Shown here: positions 26,024 to 34,537 of the stretch, piece by piece
Layout of the letters: every line of letters starts with the position of its first letter
How positions within the stretch are numbered: position 1 is the stretch's first letter
From: DASQZT01 sp963728965
Lineage (GTDB): Bacteria; Acidobacteriota; Terriglobia; Bryobacterales; Bryobacteraceae
Direction: 5' to 3'
NCBI GenBank assembly: GCA_963728965.1
Contig: CAVSMH010000008.1
Coordinates: 620,001 to 684,000, forward strand
Length of the DNA stretch: 64,000 nucleotides
Program-made: the position numbers and the translations under genes
Notes under the pieces: model-generated
What the model was told of the DNA's origin: nothing
Seen by the model: only the letters and a program-made list of their open reading frames with translations
The model's database searches: none

Positions 26024-27512
26024 AGGCGCGGTGCTGGCGCTGGCCGTCTGCCTGAGCCTGGGCGGGCCGCGGATGTTCTCCGCCCAGGACAAGAAGATCG
26101 CGAGCGCCAACTTCAGGAGGTCCGGTTTGGAGATCCGAATTCAGCCGTCGCAGAAAAGCTACATCAGCGGGGAGGAGATCGAACTGGAGGTGGAGGTGAA
26201 GAACACCGGCGCGGAGCCGGTGACGCTGCCGGCCCTGGACGATCCGTACAGTCCGCAGCCGTACTTCGTGGTTCGCGGACCGTCCTTTCCAAAACCTCAC
26301 CGGTTTCACTGGCTGGGATCGCCGCCGACCGGCATTCCGCGCGCGCGGAAGACGGTGGGGCCGGGGGAAAGCCTCAGTGCCGAACTGCCCCTGCCGAATA
26401 CGCTGGTTTTTGCGACCCCGGGGTCGCACGAACTGTTCGCCACGTACGAGTGGAACGGGACGACGATCGAGTCGAATCGAATCACGCTGCACATGGAAGC
26501 GCCCGGCGCGCCCCTGTTCCGGGAGGTCGGGCGCACGCCGCTCGAGCCGGAAGTCGGCATCAGCGCGTTGAGTGTCAATGGCAACGGGGTGTACCTGGCG
26601 TCCTTCACGGAGGACCGGCCGGAGATCGGCGAAACGTCATTCGGCGGCCTTTCGAGGGTGGCGGAAGCGGCTCCGGGAGCGACCGATTTCTTCGCACCGT
26701 GGTGCCAGACGGCCGAGCCGGGTTTCATTGGACCGCGGTTTGGCTGGCGCAACGGGAACACGATTACGGTGGCCGGGTTTCGCAAGCTGCCGCAGCCGGT
26801 GACGCTGGCGTTCACGCCGAAGATCCACGGGCCGTCGCTGATGGGGGCGAACGGCGATATCGATCTGCTGGTGACGGACGAGGCGGGGCGGCGGCTGGCA
26901 TTGGTGCGTTTTCCGAACGTTGGTTATAACCGGCAGCCGCCGGCGGCATCGGTGGTGTGGGACAAGCCCGTTGCGGAGCCGATTACGGACATGGCGTCGA
27001 CGATCAATCCCGGTGGAGCGCGGTTCGCGGTTCTCCGCCAGGGCAACTCGCTGAGCCTGGTGACGTGGGACGACTCCGGCCCGAAGCTGGAGCCGGCCGG
27101 GAGCGTGGAGGGCAGTCCGGTCGGTGCGGTCGCGCCGGCGCTGCACGCATCGGTATCGGGAGTGATTCGGGCGTCGGTGCTGACCGCGGATCCGGCTCAC
27201 CCCAACAAGGTCAGGCTGAGCGAATTCACCTGGAGGGCCGGGTCCGCTGCCGAAATCAAGAGTGGCGAACCGTTCGAAGTGCCGGCGGGGATTCGCTCGG
27301 GCACGGTGGCGTATACGATGAGCGCCGTCGAATCGCCGCGGCGGGACTGGTTCTTCGTGTTGGAGGATGGCCGGGTGCTGAGCAATCGGATGGGAGGCAA
27401 GGCACGGCCGACCAAGCGCGTGGTCTCGCTCCCGCCCCAGTTGCTGGTGATGAGCAAGTACACCTATTGCATCGGATTCTTCGAGAAGCCGCGGCTGATT
27501 TCGATTCAGTAG
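25983..27512 (+). CDS. Secreted protein with BsuPI-like N-terminal domain
   Basis: A 509-residue protein whose ATG at 25983 overlaps the metzincin gene by 41 nt and has GGAG 5 nt upstream. A signal peptide follows two arginines (RRLEGAVLALAVCLSLGG). Residues about 40-180 form an Ig-like beta domain (SYISGEEIELEVEVKNTGAE) of the kind seen in BsuPI-type intracellular proteinase inhibitors and CARDB modules. The rest looks like a beta-propeller, with recurrent short beta strands. Being co-translated with a metalloprotease, it could be an inhibitor, a receptor or an immunity factor; that is inference. Confidence 0.8.
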   Translation: MRSARSAPRTRRLEGAVLALAVCLSLGGPRMFSAQDKKIASANFRRSGLEIRIQPSQKSYISGEEIELEVEVKNTGAEPVTLPALDDPYSPQPYFVVRGPSFPKPHRFHWLGSPPTGIPRARKTVGPGESLSAELPLPNTLVFATPGSHELFATYEWNGTTIESNRITLHMEAPGAPLFREVGRTPLEPEVGISALSVNGNGVYLASFTEDRPEIGETSFGGLSRVAEAAPGATDFFAPWCQTAEPGFIGPRFGWRNGNTITVAGFRKLPQPVTLAFTPKIHGPSLMGANGDIDLLVTDEAGRRLALVRFPNVGYNRQPPAASVVWDKPVAEPITDMASTINPGGARFAVLRQGNSLSLVTWDDSGPKLEPAGSVEGSPVGAVAPALHASVSGVIRASVLTADPAHPNKVRLSEFTWRAGSAAEIKSGEPFEVPAGIRSGTVAYTMSAVESPRRDWFFVLEDGRVLSNRMGGKARPTKRVVSLPPQLLVMSKYTYCIGFFEKPRLISIQ

Positions 27513-28561
27513 GCGGCGCGTGCGGCGGCGATCCAACACGACCGCGGGAGCGTGTTTTATCCACAGCAGATTCAGAGCCTGTTCGCTGTAACCTGTTCGA
27601 AAATAAGGATGATAAAAGCTGAGGAAAGCGGCCGCGCGGAGCTCCCAAAACGATTGACGGAAGAACCCATCGAGGGCATAGTGAGAAAGGTTCCAAGAGG
27701 TTGGAGGAACAGCAAGCCTCCGGAAACGTAGCGGACCTGGAACGTTGATCCGCAGCCAGCATTACTAGCAATAGAAATGGGCTGTGGGGAGCGAAGGGAG
27801 ATCGGGCGGATCCGGCAGGCGGGCCGCATGGTTTGGGAATCCCGTTGAACGCTTTGAGCCGTAGGGACCGAAATGTCCCGAAGGGGAGCGGAGGCGGGAA
27901 GCGCAAGCCGGCCGGCGGATAGCGGAAGCCGCAACGGGCCAGAAGCAATGAGGCCGCCGAAATTCGGGGAAACCCGAAGCGGCGGCGGAGCGGATGGCCG
28001 AACGGGCGGTGGAAGCGATTTGCCGGGAAGCGAAGTAGCAGGCCGGGAACGTTGACCCTGGAATGGTGGCTTCGTAAGGAGCAGCCGTTCGAGGCGAGGG
28101 AAAGGCCGTTACGAGCAACCGGTCCCGAGCGGGAGAGAGTTTGCGGCGAGTCTCGACGCATTGATCCGGCAGTCGCCCAAAGCGGCGGCCGGGGAGTGGA
28201 GAGGCGAATCGTCCGGCGCTCTCGCTTGCCGTGTTCCATGCCGCGCATGCCGGCGATGGATCAGGCTGGGAATCCGATCACTTGGAACCATTTTCTTTTG
28301 GCCTCGCCCTGAGAAATCTGTGGGTCACCGATACGCTCCAATGGTGGCCGGAAGCCCGGCTCGCGCAGCCCCCCGCGCGAACCCCGATGCGGGATAGAGC
28401 GGCTTCCGCTTTTTCCGGTCGCAGCCAGTTGCCTTTATCAACCAGCTTGTTCTCTCCGGTAAACGATACGGTCGTTTTCGCGAGTTGGCCTGGCGTTTAA
28501 GCTCCGTTTACATTGCGGCATTACGCTGACAGGCGAGGCTATGGAAAGAGGAGTGAAACGA
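27513..28561. other. Long non-coding gap
   Basis: About 1.05 kb with no plausible protein gene. Open frames on both strands have Arg/Ser/Pro-rich, low-complexity translations. The left half is hairpin-rich (see the candidate RNA entry). The right half (28060-28500) is less structured and drops in GC near 28290-28320 and 28420-28560. A purine-rich AGGAG near 28549 serves the next gene. No transposase, terminal repeats or intact mobile element was seen. Confidence 0.6.
27620..28060 (+). ncRNA. Candidate structured non-coding RNA
   Basis: Several compact hairpins occur in order on the plus strand: GUUCC/GGAAC at 27690-27710; GGGAC-CGAAAU-GUCCC at 27864-27879; GCGG-AAG-CCGC at 27922-27932; and UUCGGG-GAAA-CCCGAA at 27963-27978, a perfect 6-bp stem with a GNRA tetraloop. 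The segment is purine-rich in the unpaired parts and contains two related strings (CCTGGAACGTTGA near 27736 and CGGGAACGTTGAC near 28044). Together these look like a folded RNA rather than a decayed gene. Ends, strand and class are uncertain. It does not match what I recall of RNase P, tmRNA, 6S or SRP RNA; a transposon-linked RNA such as HEARO is possible but unproven. Confidence 0.35.
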
Positions 28562-29131
28562 ATGACGGACAACGTCGTCTCTGTCCCGGTTGTTAACGAC
28601 TGGCGAACGGGCCTTCAACTGACTGAACGCGCCAAAGCCGCTGCCATCGAGTATTCAAAGGCACTCTCTCCGCTTGCCGGACCGATTTCGTGGTCGGGCA
28701 TTCTGTTCCCGAACGGACTGGGGCAGGGTTCACCCGAGTGCCAGATGTCGGGCAGGAGTGTGGGCACCTGGGTAAATGATGGACTCTATCTTCTCGTCCA
28801 GGGCGACTACCGCTATTCGACGGGCGAGTACTCCGGCAGCTTCTGGAGATTTGACTTCCTGATTGGGTACGAGCCGTTGGGCAAGCGCTACCGGAAGCTG
28901 CTCGCCGACAATGTCGGCGTTGTAATCAAGGATTGCACGCTCGAAGGCAGCCGTCTGATTGTCAATTTTCCCGAGGGCGCTCATCTTGAGAGCGGTGGCC
29001 GCAAGATCCTGTTCCGGCAATCCTACGATTGGGCCGAGCCGAGCAAGGTACGGAACTTGTTCGAGGTCCGTATTGACGACGGCGAGTGGATTCTCACGGC
29101 GGACCTCCAGGGCATGCGGCTGGTTAGTTGA
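28562..29131 (+). CDS. Hypothetical protein, DUF1579-like fold possible
   Basis: A 189-residue soluble protein, starting at ATG 28562 because AGGAG lies 8 nt upstream (the ATG at 28541 has none). It has repeated beta strands with aromatic/Gly turns (GTWVNDGLYLLVQGDYRYST, then WRFDFLIGYEPLGKRYRKLL). This is similar in layout to DUF1579 or lipocalin-like proteins, where a GYD/GYE motif follows a strand. It is 60 nt upstream of the two-component genes and may share their transcript. Confidence 0.7.
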   Translation: MTDNVVSVPVVNDWRTGLQLTERAKAAAIEYSKALSPLAGPISWSGILFPNGLGQGSPECQMSGRSVGTWVNDGLYLLVQGDYRYSTGEYSGSFWRFDFLIGYEPLGKRYRKLLADNVGVVIKDCTLEGSRLIVNFPEGAHLESGGRKILFRQSYDWAEPSKVRNLFEVRIDDGEWILTADLQGMRLVS

Positions 29132-29191
29132 ACCGGTACCTTGGTGTTAGAGACAGCCGCCCGCACCACCGGCCGGCGGCTGAGAGCTGGA

Positions 29192-29866
29192 ATGAGCCGA
29201 ATTCTCGTTGTCGACGACGATCCCAACATCCGGGAACTGGTGCGCTTCTTCCTGGAACACGAAGGCATCGATGTCTTGGAAGCTTCGAACGGTGCTGAGG
29301 CTCTCGCCAAACTCGAATCCACCAGGGCCGACATGGTGATCCTGGACATCATGATGCCCCAAATGGACGGCTGGGAACTCTGCCGGACGCTCCGCGCGGC
29401 CGGCGAGACCCCGGTCCTCATGCTCACCGCGAAAGGAGAAACCGGCCAAAAGATCAAGGGATTTGACGTCGGCGCCGACGACTATATCGTGAAGCCATTC
29501 GAGCCATTGGAACTCGTCGCCCGGGTCAAGGCGTTGTTCAAGAGGTACAGGATTGCGCATTCCCAAATCGTGGAAGTCGGCGGCCTCAGGATGAACCGGA
29601 AGACCCACGAAGTGCTGGTAGAGGGCGAGCCGATGACCATTCCCCTCAAGGAATTCGATCTCCTGTTCGCTCTCGCAAGCTGCGCCAACAGGACTCTCGC
29701 CCGTTCCGCGCTGATCGAGGACATTTGGGGCTACGATTTCGAGGGCAATGAGCGAACCCTCGACGTGCATATCAATCGCCTTCGCGAACGGTTCCCGGAA
29801 AGCGGGTGCAGGTTCAAAATCCGGACGATTCGCGGCTTGGGCTACCGGCTCGAGGCACTTGGATGA
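29192..29866 (+). CDS. OmpR/PhoB-family response regulator
   Basis: A 224-residue regulator. The receiver has acidic residues VVDDD at 6-10, phospho-acceptor Asp52 in VILDIMMPQMDG, switch Thr79 and Lys101 (YIVKPFEP). The C-terminal winged helix (from about 125) has the OmpR pattern EFDLLFALAS, DIWGYDFEGNERTLDVHI, and ends TIRGLGYRLEALG. The start MSRILVVDDD at 29192 is chosen over upstream codons because it begins exactly at the receiver. Its TGA overlaps the kinase ATG (ATGA), so the pair is co-translated. Confidence 0.95.
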   Translation: MSRILVVDDDPNIRELVRFFLEHEGIDVLEASNGAEALAKLESTRADMVILDIMMPQMDGWELCRTLRAAGETPVLMLTAKGETGQKIKGFDVGADDYIVKPFEPLELVARVKALFKRYRIAHSQIVEVGGLRMNRKTHEVLVEGEPMTIPLKEFDLLFALASCANRTLARSALIEDIWGYDFEGNERTLDVHINRLRERFPESGCRFKIRTIRGLGYRLEALG

Positions 29867-30906
29867 AAATCCGCCCAGCGGCGAGAGTGGGAGTCCAATT
29901 AGCGCTGGTTTGCGGCGCTCTCACGGTTGCGTATTACCTGACCGCTTTCGTCTATGATGGTGCCGGTGCGCGCCCACCCGGCCCGGTGGTCCTCATCATC
30001 GATACTGTGGTGGCCGCTTTCCTGGCGGCATTGGCGATCGTGGGCACCGAACATCTTTTTGGGTCGAAACCAAACCACCTGCTCTCATCCGTCATCGTGG
30101 CACTGGAGCGAATCGGCGCGGGAGATTTCAGCGCGCGGCTGAATCCGGAAAATCACAGTGGTGTCGGCGGATTGGTCAAGACCGTCAACCAGGTGGCGGT
30201 CCAACTCGATCAATGGGAAAAACTAAGGCAGGAATTCGTCTCCGACGTGTCACATGAAATCCAGTCCCCACTCACTTCCATCCGCGGCTTTGCGTCCGCG
30301 CTCAAACGCGCGGATCTGAGCTCTGCGGACCGTCGCCGCTATCTGGAGATCATCGAAACAGAGAGTCAACGGTTGTCGCGACTGGCCGCCAGCCTGCTTG
30401 ATCTGGCGTCGCTCAATTCGGTTCAGCACCAGGCGAATCCTCGGCCGTATCGTCTCGACACCCAGATCAAGGACGTGATCCTGAACTGCGAGGCACAGTG
30501 GTCGGAGAAGCGACTGGAAATGGATGCGGCGCTCGAAGAGGCTACGATCATTGGCGATGAAGGACTACTGAGTCAGTTATGGATCAACCTCATCCACAAC
30601 AGCATCAAGTTCACCCCTGAGGGCGGCGGCGTTCGTGTGGCACTGTGCGCCGGGAGTTCTCATCACCGTGTGACGGTGACTGACACGGGCATCGGTATTG
30701 CCTCGGCCGATCTGCCGCGGATTTTCGAGCGCTTCTACAAGGCGGATAGGGCACGAACCGGGCTACAGAGCGGCAACGGGCTGGGCCTTGCGATCGCGAA
30801 GCGAGTTGTGGAGATTCATGGCGGTACCATCGTCGCCCGAAGCCTGCCTGGAAAGGGCGCCGAGTTCGTCGTAGAATTACCAGTGGAGGGACCAGGTAAC
30901 CGGTAG
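29863..30906 (+). CDS. Sensor histidine kinase, HAMP-HisKA-HATPase
   Basis: A 347-residue kinase starting at ATG 29863 inside the stop of the regulator gene. Two TM helices (about 10-30 and 41-61) enclose only a very short external loop (DGAGARPPG), so it may sense within the membrane or by contact. A HAMP-like linker is followed by HisKA with His131 in DVSHEIQSPLTSIRGF. The HATPase domain has the N-box INLIHNSIKFTPEGGG and G-boxes DTGIGI and GNGLGLAIAKRV. No receiver is fused. The cognate regulator is the gene directly upstream. Confidence 0.95.
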   Translation: MKIRPAARVGVQLALVCGALTVAYYLTAFVYDGAGARPPGPVVLIIDTVVAAFLAALAIVGTEHLFGSKPNHLLSSVIVALERIGAGDFSARLNPENHSGVGGLVKTVNQVAVQLDQWEKLRQEFVSDVSHEIQSPLTSIRGFASALKRADLSSADRRRYLEIIETESQRLSRLAASLLDLASLNSVQHQANPRPYRLDTQIKDVILNCEAQWSEKRLEMDAALEEATIIGDEGLLSQLWINLIHNSIKFTPEGGGVRVALCAGSSHHRVTVTDTGIGIASADLPRIFERFYKADRARTGLQSGNGLGLAIAKRVVEIHGGTIVARSLPGKGAEFVVELPVEGPGNR

Positions 30907-31124
30907 CCCAGCGTTTACTAATTCGCGGCTCCCGGCGTGGTCAACGTGCTGCCTCTGGGAACCTCTCGTTGAAATCCTGGGCGATCTTCCCGGATACAGG
31001 GCGCGTTTTCAACCGTTTGCTTCCGTACGTCCTGCCCGCGGCTGCAGGATGCGAATGCGCCGGAGTCTGCTACGATAGCGTGACAGTCAAACCGTTCCTC
31101 GGGGCGGCTGGGGGTCCCCTGCCT

Positions 31125-32243
31125 GTGTCACAACCGACGGTAGCCGTTACACCCGATGAGCGCGGGTCCATTGCACCCGGACTGACCGGGGCGCGGACGA
31201 GCGTGTTTCGCTCGGATTCGCCCAACCTGGATTGTCTGCGGGCGTTTGCGGTGATGCTGGTGCTGGCGTATCACCTAGTCGAGACGGCGTTCCATCTGCG
31301 CGGGTTTGCTTCGGCCGCTCATTTCGGAGTGCTGATTTTCTTCGTTCATACCAGCCTGGTGCTGATGCTCTCGATGGAACGGGCCGGCGAGCGGGGATGG
31401 CGGATGTTCGGCTCCTTCTATATCCGGCGGGTGCTGCGGATTTACCCGTTGAGTATCGCGATTGTGCTGTGCGCGGTGGTCTCGGGGTATCGGATGCTTT
31501 CGGGGCCGGACCTGGTATCGAACCTCGCACTCACCATGAACCTGACCCTCAGCAGGTTTGCCATCGATCCCTTGTGGAGCCTGCCGTACGAAGTGCAGAT
31601 GTACGTGGCGCTGCCGTTCTTGTACCTGTTTGCGAGGCGGTTCCGGTCGGCATGGGCGACCTCCGGCCTGTTGCTGCCGGCGGTGGCGCTGGCGCTGTTG
31701 CAACCCCACTGGAGCGAACGCGCCGACCTGGCGCAATACGTGGGCTGTTTCCTGCCGGGGATTATGGCGTACCAGATTTCCAAAGCGCCGCGGTTCCGGT
31801 GGCCGGCCTGGCTGTGGCCGGTTTTCCTGGGCGCGGCGACGGTGTTCTTCGTGGGGGTAACGCAGCTCCATCTGCGGCCGGTGTTTCCGCCGCGCTGGTT
31901 TACGTGCCTGCTGATCGGCATATGCGCGCCGCAGTTCCGGCCGATTCCAGACGGGTTCATCCGGCGGGCGGCGGGGACGATCGCCAAGTACTCTTATGGC
32001 ATTTACCTGACGCACATCTTCGCGATCTACCTGGGATTCGAGGCGATGGCCGGGCAGGCGGCGTGGCTGCGGTGGGCAGTGTTTGCGGTGTTGATGGTGG
32101 TGATGCCGGTGGTGGCGTTCCATTTGATCGAGCAGCCGGGGGTGAAGGTCGGCAAGCGCCTGGCGGGAAAGCTGGCGGCGGGGAGGATACGCAACGGCGG
32201 CGGCATGATCGGGGCTGCCATCGCGGGGACGGGTCCCGCTTAG
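31125..32243 (+). CDS. Acyltransferase 3 family membrane protein
   Basis: A 372-residue integral membrane acyltransferase of the OafA/NodX type, which O-acylates sugars or envelope glycans. The N-terminal signature NLDCLRAFAVMLVLAYHLVE contains the conserved Arg and catalytic-type His (YHL). About ten TM helices follow, with the SLPYEVQMYVALPFLY motif after the third or fourth. The frame is open from a TTG at 30969, but the GTG at 31125 is preferred since it leaves about 30 residues before the domain. Its stop overlaps the convergent isomerase gene by 4 nt. The substrate is unknown; there are no polysaccharide genes nearby. Confidence 0.85.
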   Translation: MSQPTVAVTPDERGSIAPGLTGARTSVFRSDSPNLDCLRAFAVMLVLAYHLVETAFHLRGFASAAHFGVLIFFVHTSLVLMLSMERAGERGWRMFGSFYIRRVLRIYPLSIAIVLCAVVSGYRMLSGPDLVSNLALTMNLTLSRFAIDPLWSLPYEVQMYVALPFLYLFARRFRSAWATSGLLLPAVALALLQPHWSERADLAQYVGCFLPGIMAYQISKAPRFRWPAWLWPVFLGAATVFFVGVTQLHLRPVFPPRWFTCLLIGICAPQFRPIPDGFIRRAAGTIAKYSYGIYLTHIFAIYLGFEAMAGQAAWLRWAVFAVLMVVMPVVAFHLIEQPGVKVGKRLAGKLAAGRIRNGGGMIGAAIAGTGPA

Positions 32244-33148
32244 ACGTCCGCGGATTTCTTCAAGGCTGCTATGGCGGCGGCGGCGGCTTGGTCGGGGGAC
32301 ATCTTTCGTACCACGTCGTTGAAGGGCTCGACCCGCATCGGACCGGCGAAGCCGATTTTTTCGAGCGCGGCCCAAAACGTCTTGATGTCGATCACACCGG
32401 TGGCCGCGGGAAGCTCGCGCTTGCCATCGACCATCTGGTCTTTGGGGACGCCGGCGGGGGCGTCGTTCAGATCGACGGATACGATGTCGCGCGCGGAGAG
32501 CGCGGTGATATCGGCGCCGGTATCGCCGGCATGGTACCAGTGCCAGGAATCGAGCACGAGACCAACATTGGGCTGGTTCATTTCGGCGAACAACTCGCGG
32601 GTTTCGGCCATGGTGTGGGAGAAGGGGTATTTCTGCGACGCCCAGAGGGTCTTGGGGCCCACGTACTCGATGCCGAGGCGGGCGCCGGAGTCGGCCAGCA
32701 CACGCGCCGCGGCACGCAGGCGGGCGGCGTGCAGCTTGAAATTCTCGATGTAGGGGCGGGTGTTGCTCATGGGCAGGATGTAGGTGGTGACCATGCGCAC
32801 GCCGGCGCGTTCGATGCCTTTAGCGTAGGCCGGGAAGGTCTTCATGCCGTCGTGGAACGCCGATTCGTCGCGGCGGAATTCGACGGGGAGGCCGGCCATG
32901 GCAAAGCCGACGGACTTGGATTTCATGTAGCCGAGCAGGTCATCGAGCTCGCCGGCGGAGAGCCCGGCGAGGTATCTGCCATCGGCATCCACCAGGTCGA
33001 AACCGTGGCCGGCGGCCAGATCGACCGCCTCGCGCTGGGTCGCCTTAATGCCGAGCGAACCGCAGCTCAAGTGCATCTGGATGCCGCGCACGGTCGCGCG
33101 CGCGCGAACGGCTACCGCGGCCAGAGTAAGAAACGCCCGCCTGTCCAT
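32240..33148 (-). CDS. Sugar phosphate isomerase/epimerase (xylose isomerase-like TIM barrel)
   Basis: A 302-residue protein with a Tat-like or lipoprotein-like N-terminus (DRRAFLTLAAVAVRARA), then an AP-endonuclease-2-type TIM barrel. Metal/substrate residues seen include Glu in LGIEYVGPKT, Asp/His in GLVLDSWHWYHAG, Asp in VSVDLNDAP and Glu in MRVEPFND. The SVDLNDAPAGV stretch is typical of secreted acidobacterial and planctomycete sugar epimerase-like proteins. The ATG at 33148 follows TATTAT (33162-33157) by 8 nt with no Shine-Dalgarno. The substrate cannot be assigned. Confidence 0.88.
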   Translation of the reverse strand: MDRRAFLTLAAVAVRARATVRGIQMHLSCGSLGIKATQREAVDLAAGHGFDLVDADGRYLAGLSAGELDDLLGYMKSKSVGFAMAGLPVEFRRDESAFHDGMKTFPAYAKGIERAGVRMVTTYILPMSNTRPYIENFKLHAARLRAAARVLADSGARLGIEYVGPKTLWASQKYPFSHTMAETRELFAEMNQPNVGLVLDSWHWYHAGDTGADITALSARDIVSVDLNDAPAGVPKDQMVDGKRELPAATGVIDIKTFWAALEKIGFAGPMRVEPFNDVVRKMSPDQAAAAAIAALKKSADV

Positions 33149-33315
33149 ACCCAAGCATAATATCTGAAATCGGCGGGAGTGTTTCGCTGCGCGCCCGCCG
33201 GTGGACGGTCCTGAGGTGACCGTCGCTTGCGGCCAGGCGGGTCCAGAAGCCGGCCGCACCGGCTGGATTTCCCAAACGGCGGATTTTTCTGCTGAAATCG
33301 AATCAGGTGCAGACG

Positions 33316-34074
33316 ATGACTTCCCATGAACGGCTCGAGGATCTGCGGCAGAACTGGAAGGCGCCGCGCGAACTCTCGCGCGCGCTGCCGCGGGAGGTGC
33401 AACTGGCCGCGTGCGGCATGGCCCTGGCGGTAGTGGGGGCACTGCTGTTGGCCGGGGCGGCGGCCGCATACCTGGCGCTCCACGCCGCGGCGCTGCGGGG
33501 TGCGCAACGGGAGGCCCGGCTGGACCAGCAGGGGGTGAACACGGAGGCGACGATTACCAGGCTATGGCGGCGAAGCGGTAAAGAACGCCGCACCATGGTG
33601 ACGTACCAGTTCCAGCACGACGGACACATCTACGAGGGAAGCGCGGGCGTCCCACAGAAGGCCTGGCGCGGCCTGCGGGAAGGCGAGCCGCTGGCGGTGC
33701 GCTACATGGCCGGCGACCCTGCCGAGAACGAGCCGCGCGACTGGAGAAAGTCGCCGATTCCGGAGTGGCTGCCCATGACGCTGGCGGCTGTATTCGCGGC
33801 CATCGGAGCCCTGTTGTTTTATTGGATCGGGCGGCAGAAGCGGCTGCTCAGCGAAGGAAGGACGGCGCCAGGGATCGTCACGCACTACACCTGCGGGCAA
33901 CACGGCAGCAAGTGGGCGCACTACGAGTTCGCGGTGGGGCGAGCGGTGAGCAAGGGCGCGGCGGGCGTTTCCAAAGGGTCACCGAAGGTGGGCGATACGG
34001 TGTGCGTGGTGTACGAAGCGGAGAACCCGCGGCACAACGCGCGCTACCCGATGGAGCTGGTAAAGCTGCGATAA
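33316..34074 (+). CDS. DUF3592-like membrane protein
   Basis: A 252-residue protein with two TM helices (about 30-55 and 150-175). Each is followed by a soluble beta domain of the type that begins with a motif like TEATITRLWRRSGKERRTMVTY and ends with AVRYMAGDPAENEPR or CVVYEAENPRHNARYP. This duplicated Y-x(2-3)-P-x-N-x-R pattern is characteristic of DUF3592 proteins. The ATG 33316 is preferred over GTG 33307. A GACGGTC/GACCGTC dyad lies upstream (33204-33224). Role unknown; followed after 10 nt by another membrane gene. Confidence 0.75.
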   Translation: MTSHERLEDLRQNWKAPRELSRALPREVQLAACGMALAVVGALLLAGAAAAYLALHAAALRGAQREARLDQQGVNTEATITRLWRRSGKERRTMVTYQFQHDGHIYEGSAGVPQKAWRGLREGEPLAVRYMAGDPAENEPRDWRKSPIPEWLPMTLAAVFAAIGALLFYWIGRQKRLLSEGRTAPGIVTHYTCGQHGSKWAHYEFAVGRAVSKGAAGVSKGSPKVGDTVCVVYEAENPRHNARYPMELVKLR

Positions 34075-34084
34075 CATCGGTGGC

Positions 34085-34519
34085 ATGGAAACGCAGAATT
34101 ACGCCAACCACAGGCGGTTGGTCCCGATGTTCCATGGGGTGTTGTTCCTGCTGATCGCCCTGACGCTGATCGGTTCGGTGGTGAACCTGTACCAATCGTG
34201 GGGCGATCACCAGCGGCTGTACAGCGCTTCGTTGATCGTGGCGCTGACGGCGGCATTGCTGATGCTGTTCTTCTTCTGCCGGATTTTCCCGCTGAAGGCG
34301 CAGGATCGCGCCATCCGCGCCGAAGAAAACCTGCGGCATTTCGCGCTGACCGGAAAGCTGCTGGACGCGAAGCTCACCATCGGTCAGATCATCGCGCTGC
34401 GGTTCGCGCCGGATGTGGAGGTGGCGGCGCTGGCGCAGCGCGCCGCGGACGAGAGCCTGGCGCCGGACACGATCAAACGCGCCATCCAGCAGTGGAAGCC
34501 GGACACGTACCGGGTGTGA
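34085..34519 (+). CDS. DUF6526-family membrane protein
   Basis: A 144-residue protein opening METQNYANHRRLVPMFHG. Two TM helices follow (about 17-36 and 48-69, LIVALTAALLMLFFFC), then a cytoplasmic helical tail (RAIRAEENLRHFALTG to AIQQWKPDTYRV). The N-terminal TQNYxNHxR motif and size match a small conserved family often found in Bacteroidota and Acidobacteriota. It is probably in one transcript with the DUF3592-like gene. Function unknown. Confidence 0.8.
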   Translation: METQNYANHRRLVPMFHGVLFLLIALTLIGSVVNLYQSWGDHQRLYSASLIVALTAALLMLFFFCRIFPLKAQDRAIRAEENLRHFALTGKLLDAKLTIGQIIALRFAPDVEVAALAQRAADESLAPDTIKRAIQQWKPDTYRV

Positions 34520-34537
34520 AGGCGCGGGGCGATTTCA

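Noticed and set aside
27256..28248. Long minus-strand open frame across the gap after the secreted protein
   Set aside because: Its translation is Arg/Ser/Pro-rich without domain signal, it overlaps the end of a well-supported gene, and hairpins explain the region better.
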